Notes: a model not told the origin generated them from the sequence alone. Counted from the first letter of the stretch, positions 23,939 through 37,263 are shown. The stretch is 64,000 nt of DNA from Marisa cornuarietis (GCA_004794655.1 SMMW01000013.1:1510001-1574000); one strand, 5' to 3'. A program made the numbers and translations.

Positions 23939-24880
23939 GGGATCGTGATTGGGATCCAAGGCGTCGATGAGGGGCTTGAGGTGACCGGCGCTCACGACCT
24001 TGTGCTGCACGTGCGCGCTGTGGCACATGACGGTAAGGACGCGTGCGCTGAGGATCTGCAGGCAGTGGTGCGTACAGTGGCGCCACCGCACGCCCGGCGT
24101 GCAGCGGTTTCTCGCCCCGATGATGCGCTTGTGCATGGTGATGTTGTTGTGTAGCACCGACATAATCTGGCCCGGGTCCATGGCCATTAGCAACTCCAAC
24201 GGCGTCCGAGTCACGTGGGCACCCAAACCGCCAACACTGCTGCTGACACCACCACCACCACCACCACCACCACTACCACCACCAACAACACTGCCACCAC
24301 CACCTCCTCCGCCAAGGCCTTCCTCCGGCTTGAGAGGGTCCACACTGGCGTCGGGGTGAGGGGTGACCACGCTTGCTCGACGGTGATGCAGCGATGGGAT
24401 CCTCCCCAGACAGCTGGGCTGCGGCTTGGGGGGCAGAGGCTGGGGAGGTGGAGGAGTCTCCTCCGCGGCCTCGCACCGTCCGTGATAGCGACCCCCATGC
24501 TGGTGGTGGGCGTTCGCCTCGGCTGCCGCACCTTCCGGCCACGTGCTGCTGCGGTAGTCCTTGTCCTTTGACCTGCCCAAGGTGCTGGTCCTGCTCTCGC
24601 TGGCCCCACCCCCTCCCCCGCACAGCCCCAGACCGCTGACCACCGATGGAAAGCCCAACATGGCGCCCGCTTCTGACTGACAAGCCAGCGAGCCAACCTC
24701 GTAGTTTCTGTGTACGATGCACATGTCGATGATGCGGTTGAGGATGGCGAGGGCCGTGAAGTGCATGACCTGCTTTCCCTTGAGCAACTCAAAGGCGGCC
24801 TGCAGCAACTTGGACAGCTCCAGGAAAATGGCGAGCTTAGAGTCGATCAAAACAGCTTGCTGAAGCTGGTCGTAGCAAGT
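23939..24880 (-). CDS. Gene 1, exon 3 (helices flanking a glycine-rich disordered loop)
   Basis: A 942-bp exon of 314 codons, phase 0 at both ends, from acceptor tttgtttaccag to donor CCC|GTGAGT. The first ~70 residues continue the helical region (motifs KLAIFLELSKLLQAAFELL and MHFTALAILNRIIDMC). Then comes a long low-complexity loop, gene-model residues ~275-410, with PPPP, a near-pure glycine tract of about 20 residues interrupted by SVV and S, and an RRAS basophilic kinase-type motif at ~357-360. The last ~95 residues return to helix and include PLELLMAMDPGQIMSVL and a Cys/His-rich stretch (WRHCTHHCLQILSARVLTV), ending in LIDALDPNHDP. The glycine codons vary, and the antisense frames of this GC-rich exon are also open over long stretches. 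The sequence shows a soluble scaffold-like protein; its function is unknown. Confidence 0.9.
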
Positions 24881-25273
24881 CTGGTAAACAAAGTAATAAA
24901 ACGGTTTATTTAAAGCTCAGAAAAACAAGTTTTTTCCTTTAAACCACTAAGAGACGTATTTCACTACAATGGGGATTGATCTGATACAATAGTTTGTAAT
25001 ACTTCAAGATCCACATGTAGCAATGTACAGAAATAGATTGAGAATAGAAGTCAGTAAAGAAATAAAATTTTTCTACATATTCTACGTAATTGAGTGTACG
25101 TAGATTTACATTTAACAAATATTTATGTTTTACACAGGTTTACATTTTGCAAATATTTACACTTACCATGGATGTATATTTTGTTCAGAATGACATTTTA
25201 CATAGATTTACATTTTACGACGAACAATGAAGAGACATGTGCGAAGTCCACGTTTTGCTGCCTCTTTGCTCAC

Positions 25274-25464
25274 CTGCACGATCTGGTTAAAGAGCTCGTT
25301 GATGCCCTTCTCGATGTTGGGTGTCTCCCGTTGTTCCATGAGTGGCAGGAGGCCCCGCACGTAGGCCGCCAGACCGTCCAGCATCATGGGCACGCACTCC
25401 CAGTTCTCCGCCAGCCGCACCAACGACAGCAACGAGCTCTCCACGTCTTCCGCCAGCGCCCTCT
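25274..25464 (-). CDS. Gene 1, exon 2 (helical, ARM/HEAT-like segment)
   Basis: This 191-bp internal exon follows a strong acceptor (tctgttgcag) and ends at donor GTGCAG|GTGAGC. It enters with two bases completing a codon and leaves in phase 0, so it fits both neighbours. The roughly 64 residues form amphipathic, leucine-rich helices: one around the motif SSLLSLVRLAENWECVP, one around LDGLAAYVRGLLPLMEQ, and one ending in GINELFNQIVQ. That pattern is typical of helical-repeat scaffolds. No catalytic motif is visible. The downstream intron is only 393 bp. I am confident it is coding; the family is not identified. Confidence 0.85.
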
Positions 25465-26129
25465 CTGCAACAGACCAGAGCAGGTGACGGGTTTGGCTTC
25501 CCACCATCCATAACGAGCAGCAGCTAGTCCGTGGAGCCACGGACCGTCTGCTTACCTGGTGATGGAGGAGTACAGCCTCTGCAGGTCTCGTGAGTGAAGT
25601 ACCTGTCAGCTGGGGTAAGGGGTACATGCACTGATTGCTTTACACTTGTCCACACGCGGCCAACGGTACTGCTCGAGTCATACGATAGTGTCTCACCTAC
25701 AAACCTGATCGCTTTTGTAAAAATGCGTTGAAGCAGATTTGACGAGAAAAAAAATCGCAGGTTAGTTTGAATATCTGTATCCTTAAATGCAACGTTTATT
25801 GGGTTGGTACCGCTGACTGCGCTATCCCCGATTAGAGAAAATTTTCACCTAAATGTCTGAAATTTTGTCTATGTAAACATGCTAAAGACGATAACTAACT
25901 AGTTGCCCTAGGCTGTCCGTATCTAGATGTCAGAAGCCAGTTATTTCCCTTGAAGATTTCAGTATTTGGAGCGTTTTTCGTCTTTGATGTTGTTCTCTGG
26001 TAATGATGAAACTGAACAAGTTTATATTATACGGATGGTTTCATAGATGGAAAAATCGCAGTGTCATAAATTATGGTGAACTAATAATATTTCAATTATA
26101 CGACATTCTATATACACAATCTCATACTC

Positions 26130-26335
26130 ACTGTACAAGATAACAACAGCGAGCCTCTGAATCATTAATTTTACCATCTATACTACGACACACAGACCTA
26201 ATTCATTGTGTCATCTGGACTACAATGGACTGGGCCTCTTAATCACTCATTACACAATTTGTACCAAGGACACTGACCCCCCCCCTCATCCATTTTACCA
26301 TCTGCACTATAACACACTGACCACCTATTGTATCG
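26130..26335. repeat. Very degenerate ~41-bp repeats
   Basis: CATCTxxACTA-type motifs recur near 26176, 26212 and 26300 with similar following sequence (acacactgacc). The periodicity is weak. Confidence 0.35.
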
Positions 26336-28292
26336 TATTGTTAAGTTTGGCAGCTGCACTACACCGACAACCCCACAGCACCCCCCCGCCACCTCCTGTG
26401 TGAGTACATCATCGCGCATTGTGAACAGTTTTCTGGGTTCACTCACTAGCTATTCGTACCCGCAGCCTTGAAAGACAGGGTCAAGCGGTGAGTACTTCAG
26501 CTTGCAGAGGGTTCGCATCTCAACAAGTTTTGTGACTCCATCAAATGTGGTCACTCAAAACGCTCGTGACACCTCGGCTCTGCCTCTGCTATCTCTCCAG
26601 CATCTGTGACGACCAGCCAACGCCTCAGCTCTTTCTTCTCCATTAACCCTTTCTCCTCCTCCCTCCCCCACTTCTTCAATGACCCCCCCCCCCACAACCT
26701 TTCCACAGCCTCCGGGTAATTTCGAGTCGAGAGAGTCATGCTAGGCTAGAGAACTGTTAATGTCGAGGAAGGCGTCTGATTAGGTTTCCGCTGGCGGACC
26801 GCCTATAGGACAAATGATTTTGTTGACCAAAAGCTAGTCTTGTATTTTGTTTCAGGATGAATAATTCATCAGACTGGCGATTTCTTCACGACCGAAAAAA
26901 GATAAAGGTCTATAATTAAGCGTGCGCACAAGCCACATAAAAGGACAGGGATTCCCCCTCCCCACCCCCAGTCCCGTACAGGAGAAAACGAATGGCTTGA
27001 AGACGCCATAGATATATCCGTTGAGGTTAAAGCTAGAGTAATTTATCAAGGATGTTCCCCTTTCCTTTCCTGCATGGGGAAAAATAGTACCATTAGTAAT
27101 TCAGCACTGTTTCTTATGAGGACACAGCCTCCAAGCCAAGTTTCCAGACAAATTAATTTCCGGTTCTTTAGATGTAACAGTATTGCTTGCAAAACACCTT
27201 TCTTGTTTCCAGGCCTGCATTACTTCTCGTACTTGAATAAGAGAACAAACTGATCGACAGTGTAAGTCAGCTGGGTAGATACTAATGATAATCAAAGCGA
27301 TTATCAAATTTTATTGTTTTCAATGCAAGTAAATTTTTCATAATATGTACTGCTTTGAAACTTTCCTTGCCAGTTAATATTTCGAAGCTAACAAACGAAA
27401 CAAAAAGTGATACGAGCTTTTTGTCAAGGATAGGAATCCACTGTCTACGTTTAGTATAAATATATTACATAATAATAACAAACAGTAAATTTCTTGCTGA
27501 GATCAAACAACATTTGTAATGCTTTCAATCAGCATGTTACTTTACAGAAGCCAGCGTGTTTTAGATAGATAACAGTAGATTAAATACTGATAGCAAACAG
27601 TATATTTCTTATTGACGATAACTACTAAATACTGAAAAAACTGTATTTAATATTGGCTGAGATTTTTGTTAGGGTACAGAGAGAGTAGTAATATAGCTGG
27701 AGTCGTAACCGGGGTGGACAGAAATTTTTGAATCTTTTTAGATTTCCTAAACTTTTACTCCAATGTGATTTTGCAAAGTGAGATCTCACGGGAAATTTGT
27801 GGGTGTGGCTTTGGTGTGACAAGAAACCGGTTCAACAACTTATCTAGACATCTATTTCAAGCTCTAAATCATTTAACAACACAAGTATATGAAACAGTTA
27901 AGTGAAGCTAAATGACACAAATGAATAATGAACTTCTCATGGACACGAAATGCTAGATCACGGCTTCATAAATGTCGGTCGTTTACAGAAAAATACAGGT
28001 TTGTGATTAAATGTTATTCTCAACATCCTGCGTTTTGTTTATCATTCATTTTTATTGGAGTGATCAGAAAGTTCGTTGAAGTCTGAAACAGAATCGACAA
28101 AGTTTCATGAAATCAGTAAATTGATAACAGAGATGGAAACGATTGCGGAAGTCAGTTTGCAGAACTAGTTTGATTATAGGAATGTTGATTTACTGGGCCT
28201 GCAGGGACGTTTATTTATTTATTATTTATTTCAAGCGTAATGTCACACTTATTACGAACTGTGGCATTATAACCTTTCACTGTAGTATACTG

Positions 28293-28294
<2 letters not shown>

Positions 28295-28330
<36 letters not shown>

Positions 28331-28340
28331 GTGTGTGTGT
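28295..28340. repeat. (GT)n microsatellite
   Basis: GT run with one GC interruption. Confidence 0.96.
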
Positions 28341-28999
28341 CTCATTCCTTGTAGCTCACAAAAGATTTGAACTCACTCTTCGAGCTAATATTTCCCTGTG
28401 TTTATGTTTGAATATGTTTGCAGTCATACAGTCAAGCAGTGACGGGTTCGTCATTTTGCAAATTATCTACAAAAATATTAAAGTTTTCTTCTTCTTCTCA
28501 GAGGAATTTCACACAGTGAAGCGACACTGCTTCATTCCAGGTGTTTGCAGCTATTATTTATGCATGTATTAATTATAGTTGATTCATATTTTCGCAGGGA
28601 TGCTTCTTTCTGGCCCAATACAGCGTTTAATGACTCACGTGAAAAGCATTATAAAGAAATAAAATTATACACATAATGCATAAAAACACACCTGTGCGCG
28701 CAATCCCCCAACACCACCCCAACCACACACTAACGCACATAGGCATGCACATACACACATGCGAACACGCACAGACAAACTGACACACAGACCGGCACAG
28801 GGTCAGTAAGTCAGTGTGCGTTTTTAAGGACGAAGTGTGCTTGACTACAACACTGAGATCATGAAATAAGAGAGAGAGATTGGGGGGGGGGGAGAAAGAA
28901 AGTTCGCAAGTGTCTAACCTCTCATTAGCTATCGCAGGAGGTGTCGAGATAAATCTTCAGAAGCAACCTTAACCCCAGGACTGCCAAAGACAGCGGCAC

Positions 29000-29275
29000 C
29001 GGCCGGTCGAGTTATACACCGAGTGCCTACGATCAATACCCAGCCAAGACTTCGCCGCCATACCCCGGGTATGCAGGACGCTCCTTACTTCTACTCTGTC
29101 CGGGGAAACTTTAAGGTCACTGTTTTGGTAGGAACTACTTTAGCACTCTCCTGTCATCCAGCGACCATAATATGATACATTATGTGGATATTATCGTCTG
29201 ACCGCTTGACCAGCCAGTAGCGAATTGAACCCTGACGTGGAGTTGGCATCGCTAGCGAATCCATCCGGGGGCAGG
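29000..29275 (-). mobile_element. Possible second tRNA-like SINE family
   Basis: On the minus strand a head-like stretch (GGATGGATTCGCTAGCGATG) is followed ~30 bp later by GTTCAATTC (29230-29222), a perfect RNA polymerase III box B. A body then continues to about 29000. Box A is imperfect, and no second copy in this window confirms the borders, which are approximate. Confidence 0.4.
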
Positions 29276-30954
29276 GCTCAACAAACGGTTTCTGGTTTGC
29301 TTGCGGTAATTGTTTTGTTTTGGTTTACTCTACGTTCTTTACGTGCTCAGTCACACTACGTGGTTTGGCCGGCGCTCATTAGAGTATAGTCTTTGCTCGT
29401 AGAAGAACACGTGTTTGAAATGCTTGAATGTTTGAAGCAAAGCGGCAGTCTTTGCAGAAGAAGGGTCTGTCAAACTTCTGTCTCTAAACTGTGTTTACAA
29501 CATAAACCACAATAACATCTGTCAAGTAACTTTTGCGAACAAGTAATGAAATAATCATATAAACTATCAAGCTAACGACTTCAATTCTCGTCACGTTTAC
29601 TTATTGTTACACAGATATCAAACATAATTGTAATAATTATACATAATCTTTAGCTTTTTTTCAAACTACAACCCTTTATAAATTGATTAATTAATTGATT
29701 GTTTCTAGGCTGTGTTTTCTTTCTTCAGCTATAATTCTAAGATATAACCCCTTTCTTTTTTGTGTTTTGAAAACAAACAAGACTGTACAGAAAGTTTATG
29801 TACTTTTGTTCTACGTTTGGAGAATATGTCACGAAGTAGCTACAAATGAAGTTATCACCTAGAGGAGACAGGATGACAGGACTGCATAATAGAATGTTCT
29901 GCCTTAGTATTGATTTGTTTGATTCTTCGTGAGACCCTTTCATTCCCGCAGACGCGTAGGCTTGGCTCAGGAAAAGTTAAGGGAAGACAGGAAAGAAGGA
30001 GCAGTCTGTGTCTACCACACGAAGAAGCTGGCATCAGAAAAAAAACTGCCTACCACAGCAGCTTTGCCTTTAACATCATGCCACTACTCATCAGAAGAGC
30101 AGAAATCAATACGTTTTCCCCTCGCCTTTTATCGGCATCAAATTTAGCAAGGCTAATCGTGACCAGATGGGGAATTAGGGTGATCAAGTTGAGACAGAAT
30201 CGTCAAGTGAGAGGGGGTGGGTGGGCATTGTCGATGCAGGGAGGAACAGTCTGAAGGAATCGCCATTTTATTTGACATGGTGTGGTCCTGGATGTTCCAA
30301 ACAACTCTCGCGACAAGGACTGTGGGGATTTTATTTCTGATTTACTGGGCCGCTAAAAATAGTGTCGATGGTCAGGCTTCTGACATGGCAGGCTTGACAA
30401 TGACAAGGCTAGAGGGAGGAAAATAATAAGGGTAGATCGCAGAAAGGATGAATGTAAGTGTGGAGGGACCTAACTAAAGCAATAAGACACTGCCAGATAC
30501 CCGCGATACCAGACATATGCCGGATTGTTCTCCATGTCAGATAGAAGGAAATGAAATGGAAGTAGATTTTTCATGCTGATTTTCCCATCACACACCGCGC
30601 TCTCTCAATAGGACCAAGGAAAAGAAGAAAAAAAAAGTCCGCAGTGAGGAAGATTTCGGAATTCGATTATTAAGGTTTCCTATAAAAGATGGCCGGCTGC
30701 TGTGCAAGCGCAGTTCATCAGCATAATTCCAACTATTAGAGCAATTTCAGTTCTGTTGTTGGGTGGGGGAGGGGAGCTGGAGGGTGAAGGTGGTGCATCT
30801 CCGAGGCAGCGATCCAAATCTGAACGACTGAGCAACAAAACATCAACGCAGAGGAATAGACAGGTTTGGGAGTAGGGAGGAGTGGGGAGGTAGGATGATG
30901 GAATCATTTTTCATTGGTTTGAAGGAGGAAAGGAAAAAAGGTGATGAGAAAGAA

Positions 30955-31037
30955 TGTGTGTGAATGTGTGTGTGCGTATGTGTGTGTGCATGCGTGTGTG
31001 TGTGTGTGTGTGGGTGGGTGGGTGGGTGGGTGGGTGG
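30955..31037. repeat. (TG)n(GGTG)n compound microsatellite
   Basis: TG-rich tract passing into TGGG/GGTG repeats. Confidence 0.95.
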
Positions 31038-32235
31038 CTGTGAGAAAGAAGGACATTTGTTATTTGACACATAATTTAGTGTCACTGACTTCGTCATTAT
31101 GACATGGATAGTGAGAGAGGTTCACGCCAAGTATTTACAACACAAAGCAGCATATGAAACCAGCATGTGAGAACGGGCATTTCGTTCTCGTCAAAACCTG
31201 AGAATAGATTTATGCATAATCATGATGTTAATTTATACTCGTACTAGGGGCACAGAGAAACAGAGAACGAGAGAAAGAGAACTGAACTGTACTTTAAGCC
31301 ATCGACCCATCACAAGGGGCTTAATAAAATTTAAATAAGTGATCTACATACAGAGAGGTGGAATATTGCATGACAAATAAAGAAGAAATAGAGATTCAAA
31401 GGTTGAAAGAATCTCTACAGATAATTTCAGCCTGATAGAGACGTGAGCAGTCCACACTCAGAAATAATTTCCGTGAAAATCAAACATCAGGGAAAACGAT
31501 GAGACAGCAAAACATGAGTTTATTCAACTTTGATATTTTCCTCCCAATGCCAAGTGATGCAGGTTAGAGAAGAAAGACAAGGCGTAAAAGAAGATGATAA
31601 TAACAATGATAAAATGATGACGACGATGACGATTGTGATGAATCACTGAGATAAATACAGAGCATCGCTACGAATACAGAATATAGTTGCCCACGGAAAG
31701 CAGCTCAACAAAAGTCCAGGAGGATGTGAAAAAAAACAACAGCCAGGCTGAGAGAAGGAGGCACAAAAATAAAACAAGAAAGAAATATGGGTAAATTAAT
31801 CCAGAGCTAACAGCGGACTGAAAAAGAGTACTGTTTGTGAGCAGAACTCACTCCCGACATTTAATCAAAGGGAACGAGGGAGAGACAAAGAGGGAACGAA
31901 CAGCAAGATGGAAAAAAACATAGTCTAAAATGAAACATGTGTAGTCATGAATACAGACACCCAGATAATGTGCTGGACTGAAAGTCTGTCCCCAGTGTTA
32001 ACAATCTCAAAGCGAAGAGAAGTAAACATTTTTCTAGAATGTGGCCTGGGAGCTGCTGTTCCCGCTTTTTACAGCAATAAACTCAAACATAATGGGAGAG
32101 AAGATTTGTTAAAAATGTTGCCCTTCAGATCCTGTCCAAGTAAAGAAATGTTTTGCGTACAGGTGTTTTCAGCTCTCCTCCCAGTCTCTCCTTTTCTTAT
32201 TCATTCTTTGTCCATATATGTCTTCTGCCAAACTC

Positions 32236-32238
<3 letters not shown>

Positions 32239-32297
<59 letters not shown>
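32239..32297. repeat. (TG)n(GA)n compound microsatellite
   Basis: TG run followed by GA run. Confidence 0.97.
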
Positions 32298-34012
32298 ATC
32301 AGTTGATGGTGTATATGTTTTCACTCCTGCTATTCCAGAAACATCTATTTCTGAGTAGTTCAAAATGTTTGGACGTTCCTCTCTGATCCGCGCCATTCAT
32401 TTCCTCGTCCAAGGAAAGTTGTCTCCTACACGTGCTGCCTCCTGCTGGCTGGCATGTCCTCCCTGTCCTCCCATCATCCAATGCTCTGTAGACTAGTCCA
32501 GCTGTGGCAGTGACAATGTCAGTGGTGGAGGAGGGTGACATTATAATTATTTGAAAGACTGCAGATACATACACAACAGGAGCTAATACTTTGAAAAATA
32601 TCACAGAACTACTTTCATTCAAAGAATTAGCAATAAACAATAAGAACTGCACAAATGATGTCCACAGTTCAATGTCTACTTTTTTTTAACTCGACAAAAA
32701 AAGCCGTATACTATAATGCACACGTAAAGTCAAGGGTAGATGCCCTAAAATGTAGCCAACTGTTGCACCTGGAATTAAATCAAGTTCACTGTTTTCTCCA
32801 AGAGCACGACCTTCAGAAAATCTTGCATGCAGCTATTTCTAGAACTTTCTCATGAGAAGGCATCGATTTTGCTTCCAGCAGCTGGCGTCCCTTCGTCCAT
32901 AGAAACATTCCCAGTCTATGAGTTGGCTGACACAAGGCAGTGCTGGCTGTCACTCGGTAGTTTCAGGTGGTGAAGAGCTGTGCGTGCCATTAACAACTTT
33001 CCTGATGGGCACAGTGCGAAATAACAAAAATACGAATGCTTTTTCCTGTGACCACGGACTGGTTAGATGCACTAACCTTTGGAAAGATTTTGCATCATCT
33101 GCTGGGACTTAAAGCTCGTAAACACATGGCTCAAGATCAGACGAAAGTCCTCAAGCATGCTTCACATGTTAGGGGAACTAGGGGTGCTTCCGACATGTAT
33201 GGGAGGAGACGGGGATGGGGGAGGGGACTGTCGTGCTCTAGACACTCCAAGGTGAATATCCACAATACACTTACTAAGATGAAAGCAGCAACCATGCTGA
33301 TCACTGTTAGTCGCTGAAAATTACCTCCAAAGTTGTGCTTTTGCCACATTTAACTCTTTTCATCTAAAGAAAGGAGAAACAATCAATTCTTAATATTACT
33401 GGATGGAATGGTTCATAAATATTTATGTGGCCAGGATGTCGTGCGGGAAACAGAGTGTTGGATAGAATCATTACTTTTTTCCCCCCTCAAGGGAGGAAAA
33501 AGCCGGTATTTTTTATGCGATCTCTCAAAGTCTTCAAGTTTCATTCTCATTCGCAGGGCAAGTTATATCCAGTAGGCTTTATATTCTTTGATCTTTTGCA
33601 GAACAGATCGCATTCCCCAAGAACGTGAGGGATGAAGGTGCGTTGATGATACCGTAGCTTCCAAGGCTCCCCTTTTCCATCCTCAAGGCACAGACCATCT
33701 CTTGGAGTTCAAAAGCGCACTGGCGCGCGCACCTCGTGTGTGGCCTTGATTGCACATGAGCACAAGAGCGGTGGTGCATGGGTTAATGTTTTCAAGCCTT
33801 TTTTCATTGGCTGATGCATGTGTAATATAGTGCAGACTGTTCTAGAGCAAGGATATATTTTTGAAGATGAGCCGTGGTTCTTGCAGTCATCCTAATTATT
33901 GCCTGTGATGACGCAGGGCACTTCCAGTAAATGCCTAGTCACAACCCTCCTTAGAAAGCTGTATCTCCTACCATGCTTGTGGTGTCGGCTGGGATACATA
34001 ATGTTTGAGTGA

Positions 34013-34190
34013 GGGGGAGGAATTGTTATTTTAAACCGAGCCAGCAAAATAAGGCTACATCACGGCAAGGCAGCCAGCCTTGTAAACAGATGCCACATGC
34101 AGAGAAAGAAGAGCGTGTCCGAGACGAGAACTGAACCCAGGACAATCAACCCTCACTGTATTGGTGACAGGCGCTAACCGTTGCACCATC
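34013..34190 (-). mobile_element. tRNA-derived SINE, near full length (copy B)
   Basis: This is the same family as the copy at 18746: box A TGGTGCAACGG (34188-34178), the GTTCAGTTC box B, the same body and the same C-rich 3' end, with small deletions and point changes. Flanks GTTTGAGTGA (34003-34012) and GTTTCAGTGA (34191-34200) form a 10-bp target duplication with one mismatch. It sits in the large intron between exons 1 and 2 of gene 1. Confidence 0.82.
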
Positions 34191-34201
34191 GTTTCAGTGA
34201 T

Positions 34202-34255
34202 TTGTTTGTTAGTGTTTTACGCCGTGCCAGCAACTAAGGCTATATTACGACAAAT
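34202..34255 (-). mobile_element. Tail-only truncated SINE insertion (copy C)
   Basis: A 54-bp insert carries only the conserved SINE tail (rc: CCTTAGTTGCTGGCACGGCG, then TAAAACACTAACAAACAA). It is flanked by a perfect 11-bp direct repeat GTTTCAGTGAT at 34191-34201 and 34256-34266. It abuts copy B and shares its target sequence. The end is an (ACAA)n tail, unlike the C-rich tail of copies A and B. Confidence 0.8.
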
Positions 34256-35077
34256 GTTTCAGTGATGGACATGACAAAAATATACATGACTAATAATTAT
34301 GAACAACGTAAATATATACACTGTGTAGGTCTCTAATGCCTAACGCTTTAATAACCTAAGTTTCCAAACAATTAAACTCTTTTAGATACCATTTTACATA
34401 AAACACGTGTAAACGCTGAGTTTGTGGCTGTTGCGCATGTAAAAGGTCTGCTTTGATTAAACGCACATTTTTCAGCAAGGTGCTGAATTGAAATTTTAAG
34501 GGAAAATGTGTAAATGATTTCTAGCTAAATAGCCCAGCATAAATGTCTGAAAGAAAGCAGAAGAGGAAAGTTTTTCTCGCTGTTATTTCAAGGGAAAAAA
34601 AAATCTTCACGGTTGATAAGACTCGGTTTTATTGCATGATTAATACCCAGACTTGCTGGGAAACGAAGGGTGAGTTCCATGGGAGCAAGAAAGAAAGTGA
34701 ATAATAAATAATGAGAGAACAGTTTCGGGGTTGTGGACAGGCTGACCCAGGAGTGTTAATGTTTCATTGCGTGGGATAGAAACTGGTTGTGACTGAAAAG
34801 AAGTTTAGCCCGAAAAAAAAACACGGCTTAGGGTTCTTACAAACAGAGAAAACGAAACGCTGGAAGAACGATTTAAACAAAGAAATAGAAAATAGATCAG
34901 GCGAATGCTAATGGGAGAGCACTGACCATATGTTCTCTCTCTCTCTCTCTTCCACACAAACACACACACAAACAGATATCCGTAAACATCATTATCATTG
35001 AATTTTAGAGTACAGATAAAAAGGGGCATAGAATTCCAAATGACGAAGCACAGACCGAATATCTCCCGTCTGATACG

Positions 35078-35110
35078 TGCACGCACGCACGCACGCACGC
35101 ACACACACAC
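35078..35110. repeat. (ACGC)n(AC)n microsatellite
   Basis: Several ACGC units passing into AC. Confidence 0.9.
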
Positions 35111-35407
35111 ATCTGCACGTGCGTACGCACTCACAAAGACAGCGTGTAAATGGCAAAGGGTTATTAGTGACGAATGGTTTCACAAACAAAAGCTGAAGCA
35201 CTAGGCCACCCAGAGACTCCGGCACGTGAGTTAAGCTAAGAAAGCAGAACAATAGACCTGACAGCGAGATAAATGACAGCCTGCGTAAACGCAAAACATT
35301 CTCTTGTTTCATTGAACTCTGGCACCCCTTTTATTTTTTCTTAATCTGCAATCCGTCTTTGCATATTTTATTGCTCTTCTCCCTCTTCTCTTCACATTTC
35401 TCTCGGT

Positions 35408-35408
35408 G

Positions 35409-35446
<38 letters not shown>

Positions 35447-35453
35447 GCACACA
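35408..35453. repeat. (CT)n(CA)n compound microsatellite
   Basis: CT run passing into CA, as at 8480. Confidence 0.95.
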
Positions 35454-37263
35454 CATCTCATGAGTTATACAACTACCATGCTGCATGTACCTTTATTGTA
35501 GGCATTTTTTTTTCTCTTCGCAAAGGTCGAAGATTGTGACTCATCATCTCGATAGTTGTTGTTGTTTTTTGTTTTTTTTTTTAGGCGCTGGTTGTTACGC
35601 GCCCACGGCGAAAGGTGATGCTCATGCGTTGCGGTACGCAGGCCAGAGGTTATCGGTTTAATCGGCCTGTAAGTGGCTCACAGCCTTGATCTAAATTCCA
35701 AACCACATTTGCCTCGAAAGTGGAGACATTTCTCCAGACGTACCGCATGCTACAGGTGAACTACACCTGTGCTTCCGTGAATGGGAAGGTTGACGAGATG
35801 CGTTCTCTTCCGACGAGGGGCGAAGGGCATCAGTTGATGAGGCCCTCGTGAAACAACGGGAAGTCTCTGTAAACGAGAGTAAAGTGCAACGGCCACAAAG
35901 ACAACAACGCTGTCATCCAGCGAGAAAATAAGGATTGATGCGGACGTGAGAATTTAATGTCTTTCGCAGGTGTCCTTCTCAAAGGAATCTGAGCTGTGCG
36001 AGGAGAAACCCCGGACCGCGTACCTCGCTCTGCTGCGACATCGTCGGCGAAAGACGTCAGTCAACGGCGTGGTCTGAGGTCGCACCGCCGCCTGACTAAC
36101 GAGCATCAGCTGCAGACGAAGTTCGTCAGCGCCCGTCAGCTTCGTAGGAACTAGCACCACTGGGTCTCGAAATGCCCCCTCAACACGACTGCCTGTCTTC
36201 GGTAGTCATCGATGACAGAACTGTGATTGCCCAGCGGTTTTGTCCTCCAGTCATCCTCTGATGGTCTAATTCCCTCCCATTCCCGTCTCCTTACTCTCGC
36301 TAATCAAACTCGCTTCGCTCTCTCTCCTCCTTTTCTCTGTTTTCTTATGCATTTTACATTTTTCCATCTTTTCTTTGATGTTCTGTTTTTTTGTTGATAT
36401 TTAGGGTCGACGAGGCTTAGTACGTTCGTTGCGACCGCGCCACCTGATTCAACGAAACCACGATTAGTGCCAAACATTATTATCATTATTATCATTAAAA
36501 TTTCCTACATTCCTCACTGCGTATCAGCTGTACAGGTAAGTCACACCAAAAATTAGAAGCAGCTTGTGGAGGAGTACGGCACAGTCTAACAGTGCCTCGC
36601 ACCATAGTCTACTAGGCAGATGTTCGTATATCACGTGCCTGGCATCACAGTTCAACAGGCAGGTGTTTTGATCCCTCCCTAGGTGACGTGTACACTGTGT
36701 CTTTTCCTACTCCACCCCTTTCACACTTTTTTTAGTCGGGTCACAGTAAGTCTAATTTTGATATTTCATCCGACGATGTTAAACCTGCATAGTTCAAACC
36801 TGGAGACACTTGAAAATGTTTTAACGTTTCTTTTTCCGGTCCCTGACTTTTGCAAAAAGCGAAACCACGTTTGTGCTGAATTCTCAAGACATTTTTCGAT
36901 GAGCTGAGAGATTTTCAAGTCTCTTTTCTGCGATAGCGAAACCGTCAGAGGCCTCCACTGCATGCCAAGACTCATCAACTGCTTTCTTTCTTGAAGTCTA
37001 AAACAAAAAAGGACGGAAGTAACGGATTTAAATATCAACTGGAATATTGCAGTTTGGAGATTTCTCTGAAAGTTTGGTTTAAAAATGTGTGTTCTTCAGT
37101 GGGAGCCTCTTATTGATGTTTGAGGATACAGACGCGACGTGTCACAGAGAAGGATATACCGAATTCCTTGGCTCTTAGTGACTACTCAACGATATGGTAA
37201 ACAAGGCCGCAAGGTGTCGCTGCAGTGGAGCAGAGCGCGTGGGCGGGGATAAACACAGTCTGC

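Noticed and set aside
24000..24792. Open frames on both strands inside exon 3
   Set aside because: These are shadows produced by GC-rich codons and the GGN/CCN triplet run.
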